From contig JAJZGM010000013.1 of assembly GCA_021828525.1 (NCBI GenBank), positions 1 to 13,379 of the forward strand: 13,379 nucleotides of DNA, read 5' to 3'. Position numbers and translations under genes: made by a program. The notes below the pieces were generated by a model. That model saw only the letters and a program-made list of their open reading frames with translations. It was not told where the DNA came from and made no database searches. Of the stretch, positions 7,183 through 13,379 are shown one piece after another; position 1 is the first letter of the stretch; the number at the start of each line of letters is the position of its first letter. The DNA is from Nitrospirota bacterium (GTDB lineage Bacteria; Nitrospirota; Leptospirillia; Leptospirillales; Leptospirillaceae).

Positions 7183-8571
7183 TTACAGGACATGAACAAG
7201 GACCGGCTCCTCAAGGCCTTTCGGCGTTACCTGACGGGAGGATTGGCGGAATCTTTCATAGTTTCCGGAAAGTCGTTGCCAGAGAGAGTCAGAAACAAGA
7301 ATCTCTCCTGGCCCGGCCTCCTCCTGAATCCTGTAGGCAATATTGACCGCTCCTCCCACCACAGTATACTCCATGCGTGTCTTTGATCCTATGTGTCCGA
7401 CCACCCCTTCACCGATGTGAAGTCCCAGGCCAAACTGGACGAAAGGAAGTCCCCCCTTCTTCCTGCTTTCCGAGAGGTCCTGGATCCTGTTCCGGATTGA
7501 AAGGGCGCAGGCCAGGGCATTATCTGGGTGAGAGTCGGAAAACTGGGGGATCCCGAAGACAATCATGATGCCGTCACCCATGATATTGTTGACAGAGCCA
7601 TGGTGCAGAAAAATTTCATCAATGAAGGAATTGAAATAATCGTTCAGGATCTGCACGACCTCTTCCGAAGGTAGCTGGCTGGAGAGTCTGGTAAAATTCC
7701 GGATATCGGCGAAAATGAGAACCACCTCCTGCCGTATTCCGCCCAGGTGGATCAATTCGGGGTGGCTAATGAGGTGCTCCGCGACATCACGAGAAACATA
7801 CCGGATCAAGGCCTTTTCCAGACGCTCCTTGTGCTCCATGTCACGGGCCATCCGGTTGAATGCGACGACAAGATCCCCCGTTTCATCCTTTAGGGCCGGA
7901 AGCGGAACCCGGACAAAATCTCCCTCCAGAATCCTTTCCGTGGCATTTCTGAGAGACCGGATCGGCCTGGAAATATAAGCCGACAGGAAGAGAGATCCAA
8001 GGAAGGCCACCATGAGGCTACCTCCGCCCAGAATAAGAAATGACCTGGCAATTCTGGCCCTCACCGCTTCGTAAGGAGCGTCTGACAGGAAGAGGGAGAC
8101 CTTGCCGACCCCCACTCCCTGGAAAAGGATTGGAGTCGACAGACGATAGAGATGACGTTTCTTGAAATGCCGGAACACAAGGCCTTTTTGAGCTTCGGCT
8201 CCGGGCAAGGGGGAAGGGGAGGAGGCCAGATTCCTGATTCCGCTCCCTTCGATGCTTTTATTTTCGATGCGGCCCTGAAGGACTCCCTGACGGTCGAAAA
8301 CATAGACGCCAAGGACTCCTGGTGAGTGTTCGAAGACCCCCAGGTTGTCCTCAAGGGACATCCGGTCATTTTTGAGAAGCGGGAGGGAGAGAGAGCGTGT
8401 CAGTTCAAGGAGGAGGAGCCTGTTGTCCTTTTCGATCTGGATTCTTGTCTGCCGCAGGATCTGGTGTTCCAGAAGCATGTATCCGAATCCTAAGGACAAG
8501 GAAAGGACCAGGATCGAAAGAAAAAGAATTTTGTTGAAAAGGGAAATTCTCAAAAGGGCTCCGTCCGGCAT
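7183..8571 (-). CDS. membrane-bound HAMP/class III nucleotide cyclase
   Basis: This 462-residue receptor cyclase has a first transmembrane helix (about 13-33), a sensor part of roughly 140 residues on the periplasmic side, and a second helix (about 178-200). A HAMP linker (about 198-252) and a class III cyclase domain (about 280-440) follow. The metal-binding aspartates are present: FADIRNFT with Asp289 and GDG with Asp333. The transition-state pair is also present in VNIAYRI (Asn410, Arg414). The usual Lys that selects adenine is Asn329 (in NNIMGDG), and the usual Asp/Thr partner is Gly407 (in YTVVGGAVN). The substrate, ATP or other, is therefore uncertain. ATG 8571 has GAGGG immediately adjacent; TTG 8553 with GGAG five bases upstream is a good alternative. 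It is first in a minus-strand run that continues through purK. Confidence 0.92.
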   Translation of the reverse strand: MPDGALLRISLFNKILFLSILVLSLSLGFGYMLLEHQILRQTRIQIEKDNRLLLLELTRSLSLPLLKNDRMSLEDNLGVFEHSPGVLGVYVFDRQGVLQGRIENKSIEGSGIRNLASSPSPLPGAEAQKGLVFRHFKKRHLYRLSTPILFQGVGVGKVSLFLSDAPYEAVRARIARSFLILGGGSLMVAFLGSLFLSAYISRPIRSLRNATERILEGDFVRVPLPALKDETGDLVVAFNRMARDMEHKERLEKALIRYVSRDVAEHLISHPELIHLGGIRQEVVLIFADIRNFTRLSSQLPSEEVVQILNDYFNSFIDEIFLHHGSVNNIMGDGIMIVFGIPQFSDSHPDNALACALSIRNRIQDLSESRKKGGLPFVQFGLGLHIGEGVVGHIGSKTRMEYTVVGGAVNIAYRIQEEAGPGEILVSDSLWQRLSGNYERFRQSSRQVTPKGLEEPVLVHVL

Positions 8572-8676
8572 CCCTCAGAATTGCCGTCTCGCGCAATTAT
8601 GGAATCCGGAAAATCTGCCGAAAAGTTAAATAAAATAATCAGTTCATTCTATGGAATGCAGAGAGGAATTGTCAAA
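8572..8676. promoter_or_regulatory. divergent intergenic region between the cyclase and degenerate GGDEF genes
   Basis: This 105-base AT-richer gap must hold promoters for both genes. On the minus strand CATAAT (8601-8596) lies 17 bases from TTTTCG (8624-8619), a plausible but weak sigma-70 site for the cyclase. I could not choose a plus-strand promoter. The octamer TATGGAAT occurs twice as a direct repeat, at 8598-8605 and 8650-8657, 52 bases apart. Confidence 0.35.
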
Positions 8677-10053
8677 ATGAGGATAGGACCGGTTCTTCTA
8701 TCAGGATTCATCCTTCTGACAGTTCTTTGGATCCACGATCCCGGAGCTCATCGGCTCTTTCCACGATACACCGACAATGATTCTGGAAGGGCCCTTTCAA
8801 GACAAATTAGCGTGGAGGATCTCAAACGGTCTGAAAAGTATCTTCGCAAGGATCTAGGCCTCGATGAGAACTCAGGGAATTCCTCCCTTCCCCTTTGGGA
8901 GCGCTCCTTAAGGGCCCACCCCGTTCTTGTCTTTATTAGCGCAATTCTCTTCCTTGGGGGAATCCTCGGTTTCATCGTCATTTACAGACGACAAAGTAGA
9001 CATCTTAAAGAAGGACTCGAAGAAGTCCGGAAGCGAGAGGCGGGATTGGGCGGAGGAATTTCGGGATTGCCGAAATCCCCTTCCGCCATCCGGGAGGTTC
9101 TGGAGAAGGAAAAGATCGAGCTCGGGATGATCCCTCAGAGCACACCGGAAAAGGCTCTGAGAAGGGTTGACAGTGTTCTGGATTCACTGAGAAATTCTCT
9201 GGGTGCCGGGATGCGGAAAAGCCGCATCTCGGTATTCCGTTATGAAGAAAACGATGGACAGTTCCGGATCTGCGGGTTCAGCAAGGGGCCGGAATTTCTT
9301 GAATTGAATATGCCCGCCTTTTCCCTGGATGAGGTCATGGGGCTTCCGCTTCTGATCCTTTCTCCTTTCAGAAAAGCGAACAACGGGTTAAAGGAGGAAA
9401 AATCCTGGATCTTTCCGTTTGTTGTCGATTCAGGGGGTTTTTGTCTGATTATTCTTGAGATGGGCTCAGGAGAGCCGCCAATCACCTGGTCAGAAACAAT
9501 CCTGGAATCGTTGCCCATGATCAAAATCCTGATAGCCCGCCAGGAAAATCTTCGGGACGATGTGTCGCTCACCACCCGGGATTCATCGGGATCTTTGGAT
9601 TACCGGGCCACAATGAACCGGCTTCTCGAAGAATGGGGAAGGACGCAGAGGCTTGGAATTCCCTTTTCTGTCATTGCTCTTCGTATCGACAATCTGAAGG
9701 ACATCGAAAAATATTATGGAACTGGTCCGCTGGAAATGGCCTGGACTAAGTTGACTGGAACCCTAGGCGCAATCCTTAGGTCCACAGACTGGATCATGAG
9801 GCCCAAGGAAGACCTCCTCATGATTCAGGTTTTGGAAGCGGGCCATGGCGAAGGACTGGCCGTCATGGGGCGCATCGTGAAGACCCTTTCACGTTATGGG
9901 CATTCCGAAAAACTGGAAAAAGGATTCCATTACAGGGGGATTCTGATGTCTTATCCTCCAGAAACCTCTCTGTCCATACACGACTTCCTGGACCAGATTT
10001 TGCGAAGGCTTGAGGAACGGAACGACCTCGAAGGAACCTTTTTCTATACCTGA
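8677..10053 (+). CDS. two-TM protein with GAF-like and degenerate GGDEF domains
   Basis: The predicted protein is 458 residues. A first hydrophobic helix (about 4-20), a periplasmic stretch of about 60 residues and a second helix (about 82-103) precede a charged helical linker. A GAF-like region (about 158-288) and a GGDEF-fold domain (about 308-448) follow. In the last domain the GGDEF signature is replaced by PKEDL (376-380). The metal-binding segment that usually reads D-x-D-x-F-K is RIDNLK, so the first Asp is lost. It is therefore unlikely to make cyclic di-GMP and may act as a binding or regulatory partner. ATG 8677 is chosen because AGAGGA lies 9 bases upstream and the first TM then starts naturally. 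Its frame is open upstream to 8581 without good sites. It is divergent from the cyclase and convergent with the MCE-linked lipoprotein. Confidence 0.8.
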   Translation: MRIGPVLLSGFILLTVLWIHDPGAHRLFPRYTDNDSGRALSRQISVEDLKRSEKYLRKDLGLDENSGNSSLPLWERSLRAHPVLVFISAILFLGGILGFIVIYRRQSRHLKEGLEEVRKREAGLGGGISGLPKSPSAIREVLEKEKIELGMIPQSTPEKALRRVDSVLDSLRNSLGAGMRKSRISVFRYEENDGQFRICGFSKGPEFLELNMPAFSLDEVMGLPLLILSPFRKANNGLKEEKSWIFPFVVDSGGFCLIILEMGSGEPPITWSETILESLPMIKILIARQENLRDDVSLTTRDSSGSLDYRATMNRLLEEWGRTQRLGIPFSVIALRIDNLKDIEKYYGTGPLEMAWTKLTGTLGAILRSTDWIMRPKEDLLMIQVLEAGHGEGLAVMGRIVKTLSRYGHSEKLEKGFHYRGILMSYPPETSLSIHDFLDQILRRLEERNDLEGTFFYT

Positions 10054-10062
10054 AATTCCCGT

Positions 10063-10989
10063 CTAGTCGGTATCGAACCAATGCTGGAGAACGGTCCGGA
10101 ACCGCTCTGCATCCGGAGTCCGGATCTCCTTGAAGATGGACCGGGCAAAGCCGACATCCCTCCGGGCCAATCCCATTCGCCCAAGCCCCATTTCCACTCC
10201 TGAGGCTTCCATCATTTTTTGGGCGGCCTCCAGGTATTTTCCCAATTCGGCCTCCACAAGTGAGGTTCCCTCCAGGTCAAATGCGATTCCGGCGTGATTG
10301 CGGAGCTTCTTGTCCAGGGAGAGGGCCTTGTCAAAATGGACTAAAGCCTTTTTGTAATCTCCGGAAAGATAGTAGTTTCTGGCAAGGCTCGCATGATCGG
10401 TGGCCAGGGAAAAGAAATCCTTTCTCCGGGAGTCAAGGAGAAGGGCTTGCCGAAAGAGGGGGATGGCTCCCTGATAGTCCTTCCTGTCGGAGGCCTTGAC
10501 ACCCTCCACCTGAAAAAGGCGGGCTTCAAGTTGATCCCTCTTTTTGGACCCACGAGGCATGGCATCCGTGATCCTGTGGGCCTCCGCAATCCAGGGTCCT
10601 GATTTTCCGGCAGGAGCTGTTTGAGCTGCCAACAGGAGAGTTTCTGCCTTCTTTCCAGGAAAATCGCTCACCCCTTCAAGCAGCAAGGCCCTGTCAATCC
10701 ACTGCCTGGCAGTATCCACCCTGCCAAGATAGAATGACAGCCTTGCCATCCGGTTCATGTCGTCGATCGTTCCGGGGAAATCGCCCGAAAGGCGATGCAT
10801 GTCAAGGGCCTTCCGGACTGAGGCGAGAGCCTGTCCGGGATGATTCTGCATCAGAAGCTCCTGGGCCTCCGAAAGACTCTCCCGGGCCTTTACCTGGTTG
10901 GGGTGGGTCACCGGGGGGCCAGCGCATCCGGCCAAGAATGCCAGGAGGAGGAAGATCCCCGGAAGGAAGCGGGCTTGGCCGGAGTTCAT
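10063..10989 (-). CDS. TPR lipoprotein coupled to the MCE transport operon
   Basis: The predicted protein is 308 residues. The signal sequence ends in the lipobox FLAGC with Cys22, so it is probably lipid-anchored to the outer membrane. The body is a set of TPR-like helix pairs, for example PGQALASVRKALDMHR, ARQWIDRALLLEG, AIPLFRQALLLDSRR and YKKALVHFDKALSLDKKLR. ATG 10989 overlaps the mlaD stop as ATGA, with AAGGGGGT a few bases upstream inside mlaD, so it is translated together with the transporter genes. In many MCE operons this position holds an auxiliary lipoprotein. I infer a role as the outer-membrane partner or scaffold of this system, but TPR sequence alone does not prove it. The gene ends 9 bases from the end of the GGDEF-like gene, tail to tail. 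Confidence 0.85.
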   Translation of the reverse strand: MNSGQARFLPGIFLLLAFLAGCAGPPVTHPNQVKARESLSEAQELLMQNHPGQALASVRKALDMHRLSGDFPGTIDDMNRMARLSFYLGRVDTARQWIDRALLLEGVSDFPGKKAETLLLAAQTAPAGKSGPWIAEAHRITDAMPRGSKKRDQLEARLFQVEGVKASDRKDYQGAIPLFRQALLLDSRRKDFFSLATDHASLARNYYLSGDYKKALVHFDKALSLDKKLRNHAGIAFDLEGTSLVEAELGKYLEAAQKMMEASGVEMGLGRMGLARRDVGFARSIFKEIRTPDAERFRTVLQHWFDTD

Positions 10990-11897
10990 CGGTCACCCCC
11001 TTTGGAGATTGAGGGGACAGGAATCGACCCTCTGTCGACGGGCCCTATCGCCGGAATGGGAGGGGCCGGCGGCGGAATGAGATTCCGGACAGGCCAGCTT
11101 TGCTTGATGCCGTTCAAGATTGTCTGCGTCGTATCAAGCGTCTCCCCGGTCGTTGTCAGGATGGTTGTCGTTTTTCCGGTTATCTCAGGAAGGGCAGGGG
11201 TGGCTTTCTTGATATCGTCAACCACTGACTGCAGCTGTTTCACGAGTCTCGGGAGATCGCCTGTCACGGTTTTGATGTTTTCGGAGGTCTTGCGGACATT
11301 GACGGCTGTCCCCTGAAGCTCATCATATATCTCCTGCTTTTTGAGAATGGCCCCCACCGTTCCCTTTCCTCGATCGATGGAGCTTGAAAGATCGGCGATG
11401 TTCCGGACAATCCTCTGGAGGTCGATGATCGTCGGATTCAGTTTGGCCATGATCTGTTCAATGGTCAGTGGTGTTTCGGCCCTGAGCCGGGCATTGTCCT
11501 TGACCTCTGGAAGCCACGGCGTTCCAATGCTGATCCTGAGCGAGACATCGCCCGAGATGATTCCTGATTTCTTGATCGTGACAAAGGAATCCTTGCGGAT
11601 CATGGTTTCATACTTTCTGAGGACATTCATGGAGACCTTGATCTGGTTAAGCTTTGTAAAATCGATTCCGTCCACCTCTCCGACATCGAGACCCGCCAGC
11701 TTGACAGGAGTCCCTGGCACGATTCCATAAGACTGGTCCAGAATGGTGTAGAGATGAAAGCGCTTGTCGAAGACATGCTGGTGGACAGCAATCTCATAGA
11801 GGCCAAAGATAAAGCCGACAACGGGAATCAGGAGAAAGATTCCCGCCAGCTGTTCGATCCTTTTTTCACTTGACCGGTGAATATAGTGAAGTTTCAT
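10986..11897 (-). CDS. mlaD: MCE-family periplasmic lipid-binding protein (MlaD-like)
   Basis: The 303-residue protein has an N-terminal transmembrane helix (about 16-38), an MCE domain (about 45-125) and a long alpha-helical region (about 146-266). The MCE domain shows the usual sequence FHLYTILDQSYGIVPGTPV, KLAGLDVGEVDGI and IISGDVSLRISIG. A Pro-rich tail (about 274-297) follows. MlaD-type proteins form hexameric rings anchored in the inner membrane that channel phospholipids across the periplasm with MlaF and MlaE. The tail is longer than in E. coli MlaD and resembles the Ttg2C/long-MCE type, including the GTVGAILKK-x-x-x-YDEL element. It overlaps the ATPase stop (ATGA at 11897-11894) and the lipoprotein start in the same way. 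Symbol by family, not by tested function. Confidence 0.93.
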   Translation of the reverse strand: MKLHYIHRSSEKRIEQLAGIFLLIPVVGFIFGLYEIAVHQHVFDKRFHLYTILDQSYGIVPGTPVKLAGLDVGEVDGIDFTKLNQIKVSMNVLRKYETMIRKDSFVTIKKSGIISGDVSLRISIGTPWLPEVKDNARLRAETPLTIEQIMAKLNPTIIDLQRIVRNIADLSSSIDRGKGTVGAILKKQEIYDELQGTAVNVRKTSENIKTVTGDLPRLVKQLQSVVDDIKKATPALPEITGKTTTILTTTGETLDTTQTILNGIKQSWPVRNLIPPPAPPIPAIGPVDRGSIPVPSISKGGDR

Positions 11898-12571
11898 GAG
11901 ACCTCGTAGAGGCCATCGGACATCAAGCGATACCGATGGCTGAAAAAGGATTTTCCGTTCATGGTTTTTCGTGTGAAGACAAGAAGCGTTGTTTCTTTTT
12001 CCGAATCAATCTGGGTGAGTCTCTTCCAGAAGACCTCGGTGCCCTGGTCATCAAGCCCCTCGAAGGGGTCATCGAGGATCAAAAGATCCGGATTGTTTAT
12101 CAGGGAACGGACAAAGCCAACCTTTTTGATCTGATCAAGATTGAGGGATGGGGGATAAAGATCGAGGAGATCATCGAGGCGGAACTCCTTGAGAAAGGGT
12201 TCAAGAAGAACCGTCACCCTTTCCAGCGGTACAAAATGTCCGTACCGAAGGGGAAGGGCGATGTTCTGGAATACTGTCAGGTGCTGGAGGAGAATGCCTC
12301 TGTCCGGGAGAATCCCGATTTTTTTCCGGACATAGGAGAGAAGGGGGGCAGAAGGATTGCCCATGTCCCGTCCAAAGGCGTAGTATTCCCCTTTCCAATG
12401 GGAGAGGAGGCCAAGTATGGTCTTGACTATGGCAGACTTTCCCACGCCGCAGGAACCCGTAATGAAAACATGGCTTCCCCGTGTGATCCGCAAATTCAGA
12501 CCAGAAATAAGGGTATGATCAGCTTCATACCCGATCACGGCATCCTGAAAATCCAGCAAAGTATCCACCAA
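11894..12571 (-). CDS. MlaF-like ABC ATPase with eroded catalytic motifs
   Basis: The 225-residue ABC nucleotide-binding protein lies between the mlaE permease and mlaD, where MlaF is expected. Walker A is intact: GSCGVGKS at 39-46. Other motifs are changed compared with typical MlaF. The Q-loop has Asp90 where Gln is normal (GILPDRGIL). The signature LSGGM/Q reads LNLDQ (143-147). Walker B is LLILDDP, with Asp168 replacing the catalytic Glu, and the H-loop His is replaced by Arg201 (FTRKT). LTVFQNIALPL at 98-108 and EGLD at 171-174 fit the MlaF family. ATP binding may remain, but hydrolysis could be weak or absent. The start is TTG 12571 or, with AGGA spaced 5 bases away, GTG 12568; no ATG is in frame. 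It overlaps mlaD by ATGA. Confidence 0.88.
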   Translation of the reverse strand: MVDTLLDFQDAVIGYEADHTLISGLNLRITRGSHVFITGSCGVGKSAIVKTILGLLSHWKGEYYAFGRDMGNPSAPLLSYVRKKIGILPDRGILLQHLTVFQNIALPLRYGHFVPLERVTVLLEPFLKEFRLDDLLDLYPPSLNLDQIKKVGFVRSLINNPDLLILDDPFEGLDDQGTEVFWKRLTQIDSEKETTLLVFTRKTMNGKSFFSHRYRLMSDGLYEVS

Positions 12572-12575
12572 CTTC

Positions 12576-12671
12576 CTACATCTCCCCCAAAATCTTGCGA
12601 AGGATCCTGAAAGGCACAGCCTCCTTGCCGAGCGGAGTGAAGTACCAGGGACAAGAGAAGACCTCTTTCAT
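12576..12671 (-). CDS. possible 31-residue small protein between mlaE and the ATPase
   Basis: An ORF of 31 codons plus TAG starts with an ATG that overlaps the mlaE stop as ATGA (12671-12668), the same coupling seen at the other junctions of this operon. It ends 4 to 7 bases before the ATPase start, so it fills the whole gap. Third positions are mostly G/C, as in the neighbouring genes. The peptide begins MKEVFSCPWYF, has one Cys and aromatic residues near the N-terminus, and a basic, possibly amphipathic helix after residue 16. I do not recognise it, and no ribosome binding site is visible, so it would depend on translational coupling. Mlae ends normally without it, so it is not a frameshifted tail. 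An open frame of this length can arise by chance. Confidence 0.45.
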   Translation of the reverse strand: MKEVFSCPWYFTPLGKEAVPFRILRKILGEM

Positions 12672-13379
12672 GCAAGCGACGAAAAAATAAGGTAGAGACT
12701 GAGCATCACCGTACAGAGGGACAAGGAGCTGACAAGGGAGAGTGTTGTCTCCCGGGGAACATCCGCGGGGGAGTTTTTCACTCGCAGCCCATGATAGACG
12801 CTGACGGATGAAATGATCAGTCCATACCCGAGACCCTCAAGGAACGGAAGTACGAGATCGGACAGCTTTATGCTTGTTTCGATCATTCTCACAAGGGTGG
12901 CTATGGGCATGGAAAGACCCATCAGAGCCATGGCAAATCCTCCCCCCATGGCAATCAGGCCAAAATAAAAGGTGAGGGTAATGTTTGAGATGACGATTCC
13001 CACAAGCCGGGGAGTCACGAGAAAGTTGGAGAGATTGACTCCCAGCATTTCGATCGTGTCCAGCTCTCCGGCGACCCTCATGTTTCCGATCTCGACCGCA
13101 AGCCCCGAAGTCGAGCGAGCGGTTACGATGAGGGCTGTGGCAAAGGGGCCGACAATCCCGAAGATTACGTGAAGGACAATGGCCCCCATCAAATTCTGAA
13201 TGCCGAGTTTGGGAAGCTCGATTCCGGTCTCCGCAACGATGCCTGCCCCCACGAGAAGGGCCACAATGGAAATGATGGGCAGGGCAGCCAGCCCTGCCGC
13301 CACAATGGGCTGGAGAAAGCTGTTCAAAATAAGCCTGCGTGTCAGCACAAGGCGTATGAGATCATAAAAACTTGTGAGG
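12668..13379 (-). CDS. mlaE: MlaE-family phospholipid transport permease (5' end outside window)
   Basis: This is the inner-membrane permease of an Mla/MCE lipid transporter; it acts with the ATPase and MlaD. Several hydrophobic segments are present (ALPIISIVALLVGAGIV, GIVGPFATALIVTA and LTFYFGLIAMGGGFAMAL). The family's conserved loop reads ARSTSGLAVEIGNMRVAGEL, followed by DTIEMLGVN and NFLVTPRLVG, corresponding to the MlaE E-x-G-x-M-R-V ... D-x-x-x-M-x-V-x-P region. The C-terminus aligns with the normal end of the family. The frame remains open past a GTG at 13348 to the window edge and still reads like MlaE, so the gene is probably cut there. It heads the visible operon. Confidence 0.92.
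   Translation of the reverse strand, partial: LTSFYDLIRLVLTRRLILNSFLQPIVAAGLAALPIISIVALLVGAGIVAETGIELPKLGIQNLMGAIVLHVIFGIVGPFATALIVTARSTSGLAVEIGNMRVAGELDTIEMLGVNLSNFLVTPRLVGIVISNITLTFYFGLIAMGGGFAMALMGLSMPIATLVRMIETSIKLSDLVLPFLEGLGYGLIISSVSVYHGLRVKNSPADVPRETTLSLVSSLSLCTVMLSLYLIFSSLA

Noticed and set aside
10040..10075. Bidirectional terminator between the GGDEF-like gene and the lipoprotein gene
   Set aside because: Only a 5-bp ATACC/GGTAT pairing with an 18-base loop can be drawn, with no T run, so I do not call a terminator.
12572..12671. Small ORF as a frameshifted C-terminus of mlaE
   Set aside because: The mlaE reading frame already ends where the family normally ends, and the small peptide is not hydrophobic like an MlaE segment.

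Overview
The window looks like chromosomal sequence from a moderately GC-rich Gram-negative bacterium. An Mla-type phospholipid transport locus and two probable outer-membrane lipoproteins require a double membrane. The overall style (many TPR proteins, tight ATGA-coupled operons, a stand-alone NuoF-like protein) suggests a Nitrospirota organism such as Leptospirillum. That assignment is an impression from reading the proteins and was not tested by any search. No rRNA, tRNA, CRISPR array, insertion sequence or phage gene was seen. Nearly all genes lie on the minus strand, and no gene-free stretch exceeds about 110 bases.

Read in the direction of minus-strand transcription, the right part (13379 down to 10063) is an MCE/Mla operon: mlaE permease (cut by the window edge), a 31-codon small ORF, an MlaF-like ATPase, mlaD, and a TPR lipoprotein. 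The mlaE/small ORF, mlaF/mlaD and mlaD/lipoprotein junctions are ATGA stop-start overlaps. The ATPase keeps its Walker A motif but departs from consensus at the Q-loop, signature, catalytic Glu and H-loop. No MlaB or MlaC is visible.

The middle holds a plus-strand gene (8677-10053) for a two-TM protein with a GAF-like region and a degenerate GGDEF domain. It is divergent from a membrane-bound HAMP/class III nucleotide cyclase (8571-7183). The cyclase keeps the metal-binding and transition-state residues but lacks both usual adenine-selecting residues. Downstream of the cyclase, apparently as one transcription unit, come a proline-rich TPR lipoprotein, a DsbA/FrnE-like thioredoxin-fold protein with a CSWS active site, purE and purK. 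The last pair converts AIR to CAIR in purine synthesis.

After a 110-base gap with a plausible promoter and inverted repeats comes a second minus-strand group: a NuoF-like flavo-iron-sulfur protein, a thioredoxin-like [2Fe-2S] ferredoxin, a membrane-anchored TPR protein, and mtnA of methionine salvage. The left edge (1-183, plus strand) probably carries the 3' end of a gene convergent with mtnA.

The points most worth following are the eroded Mla ATPase with its neighbouring small ORF, the cyclase with non-canonical substrate-selecting positions beside a degenerate GGDEF protein, and the NuoF-like/ferredoxin pair outside a complex I operon.
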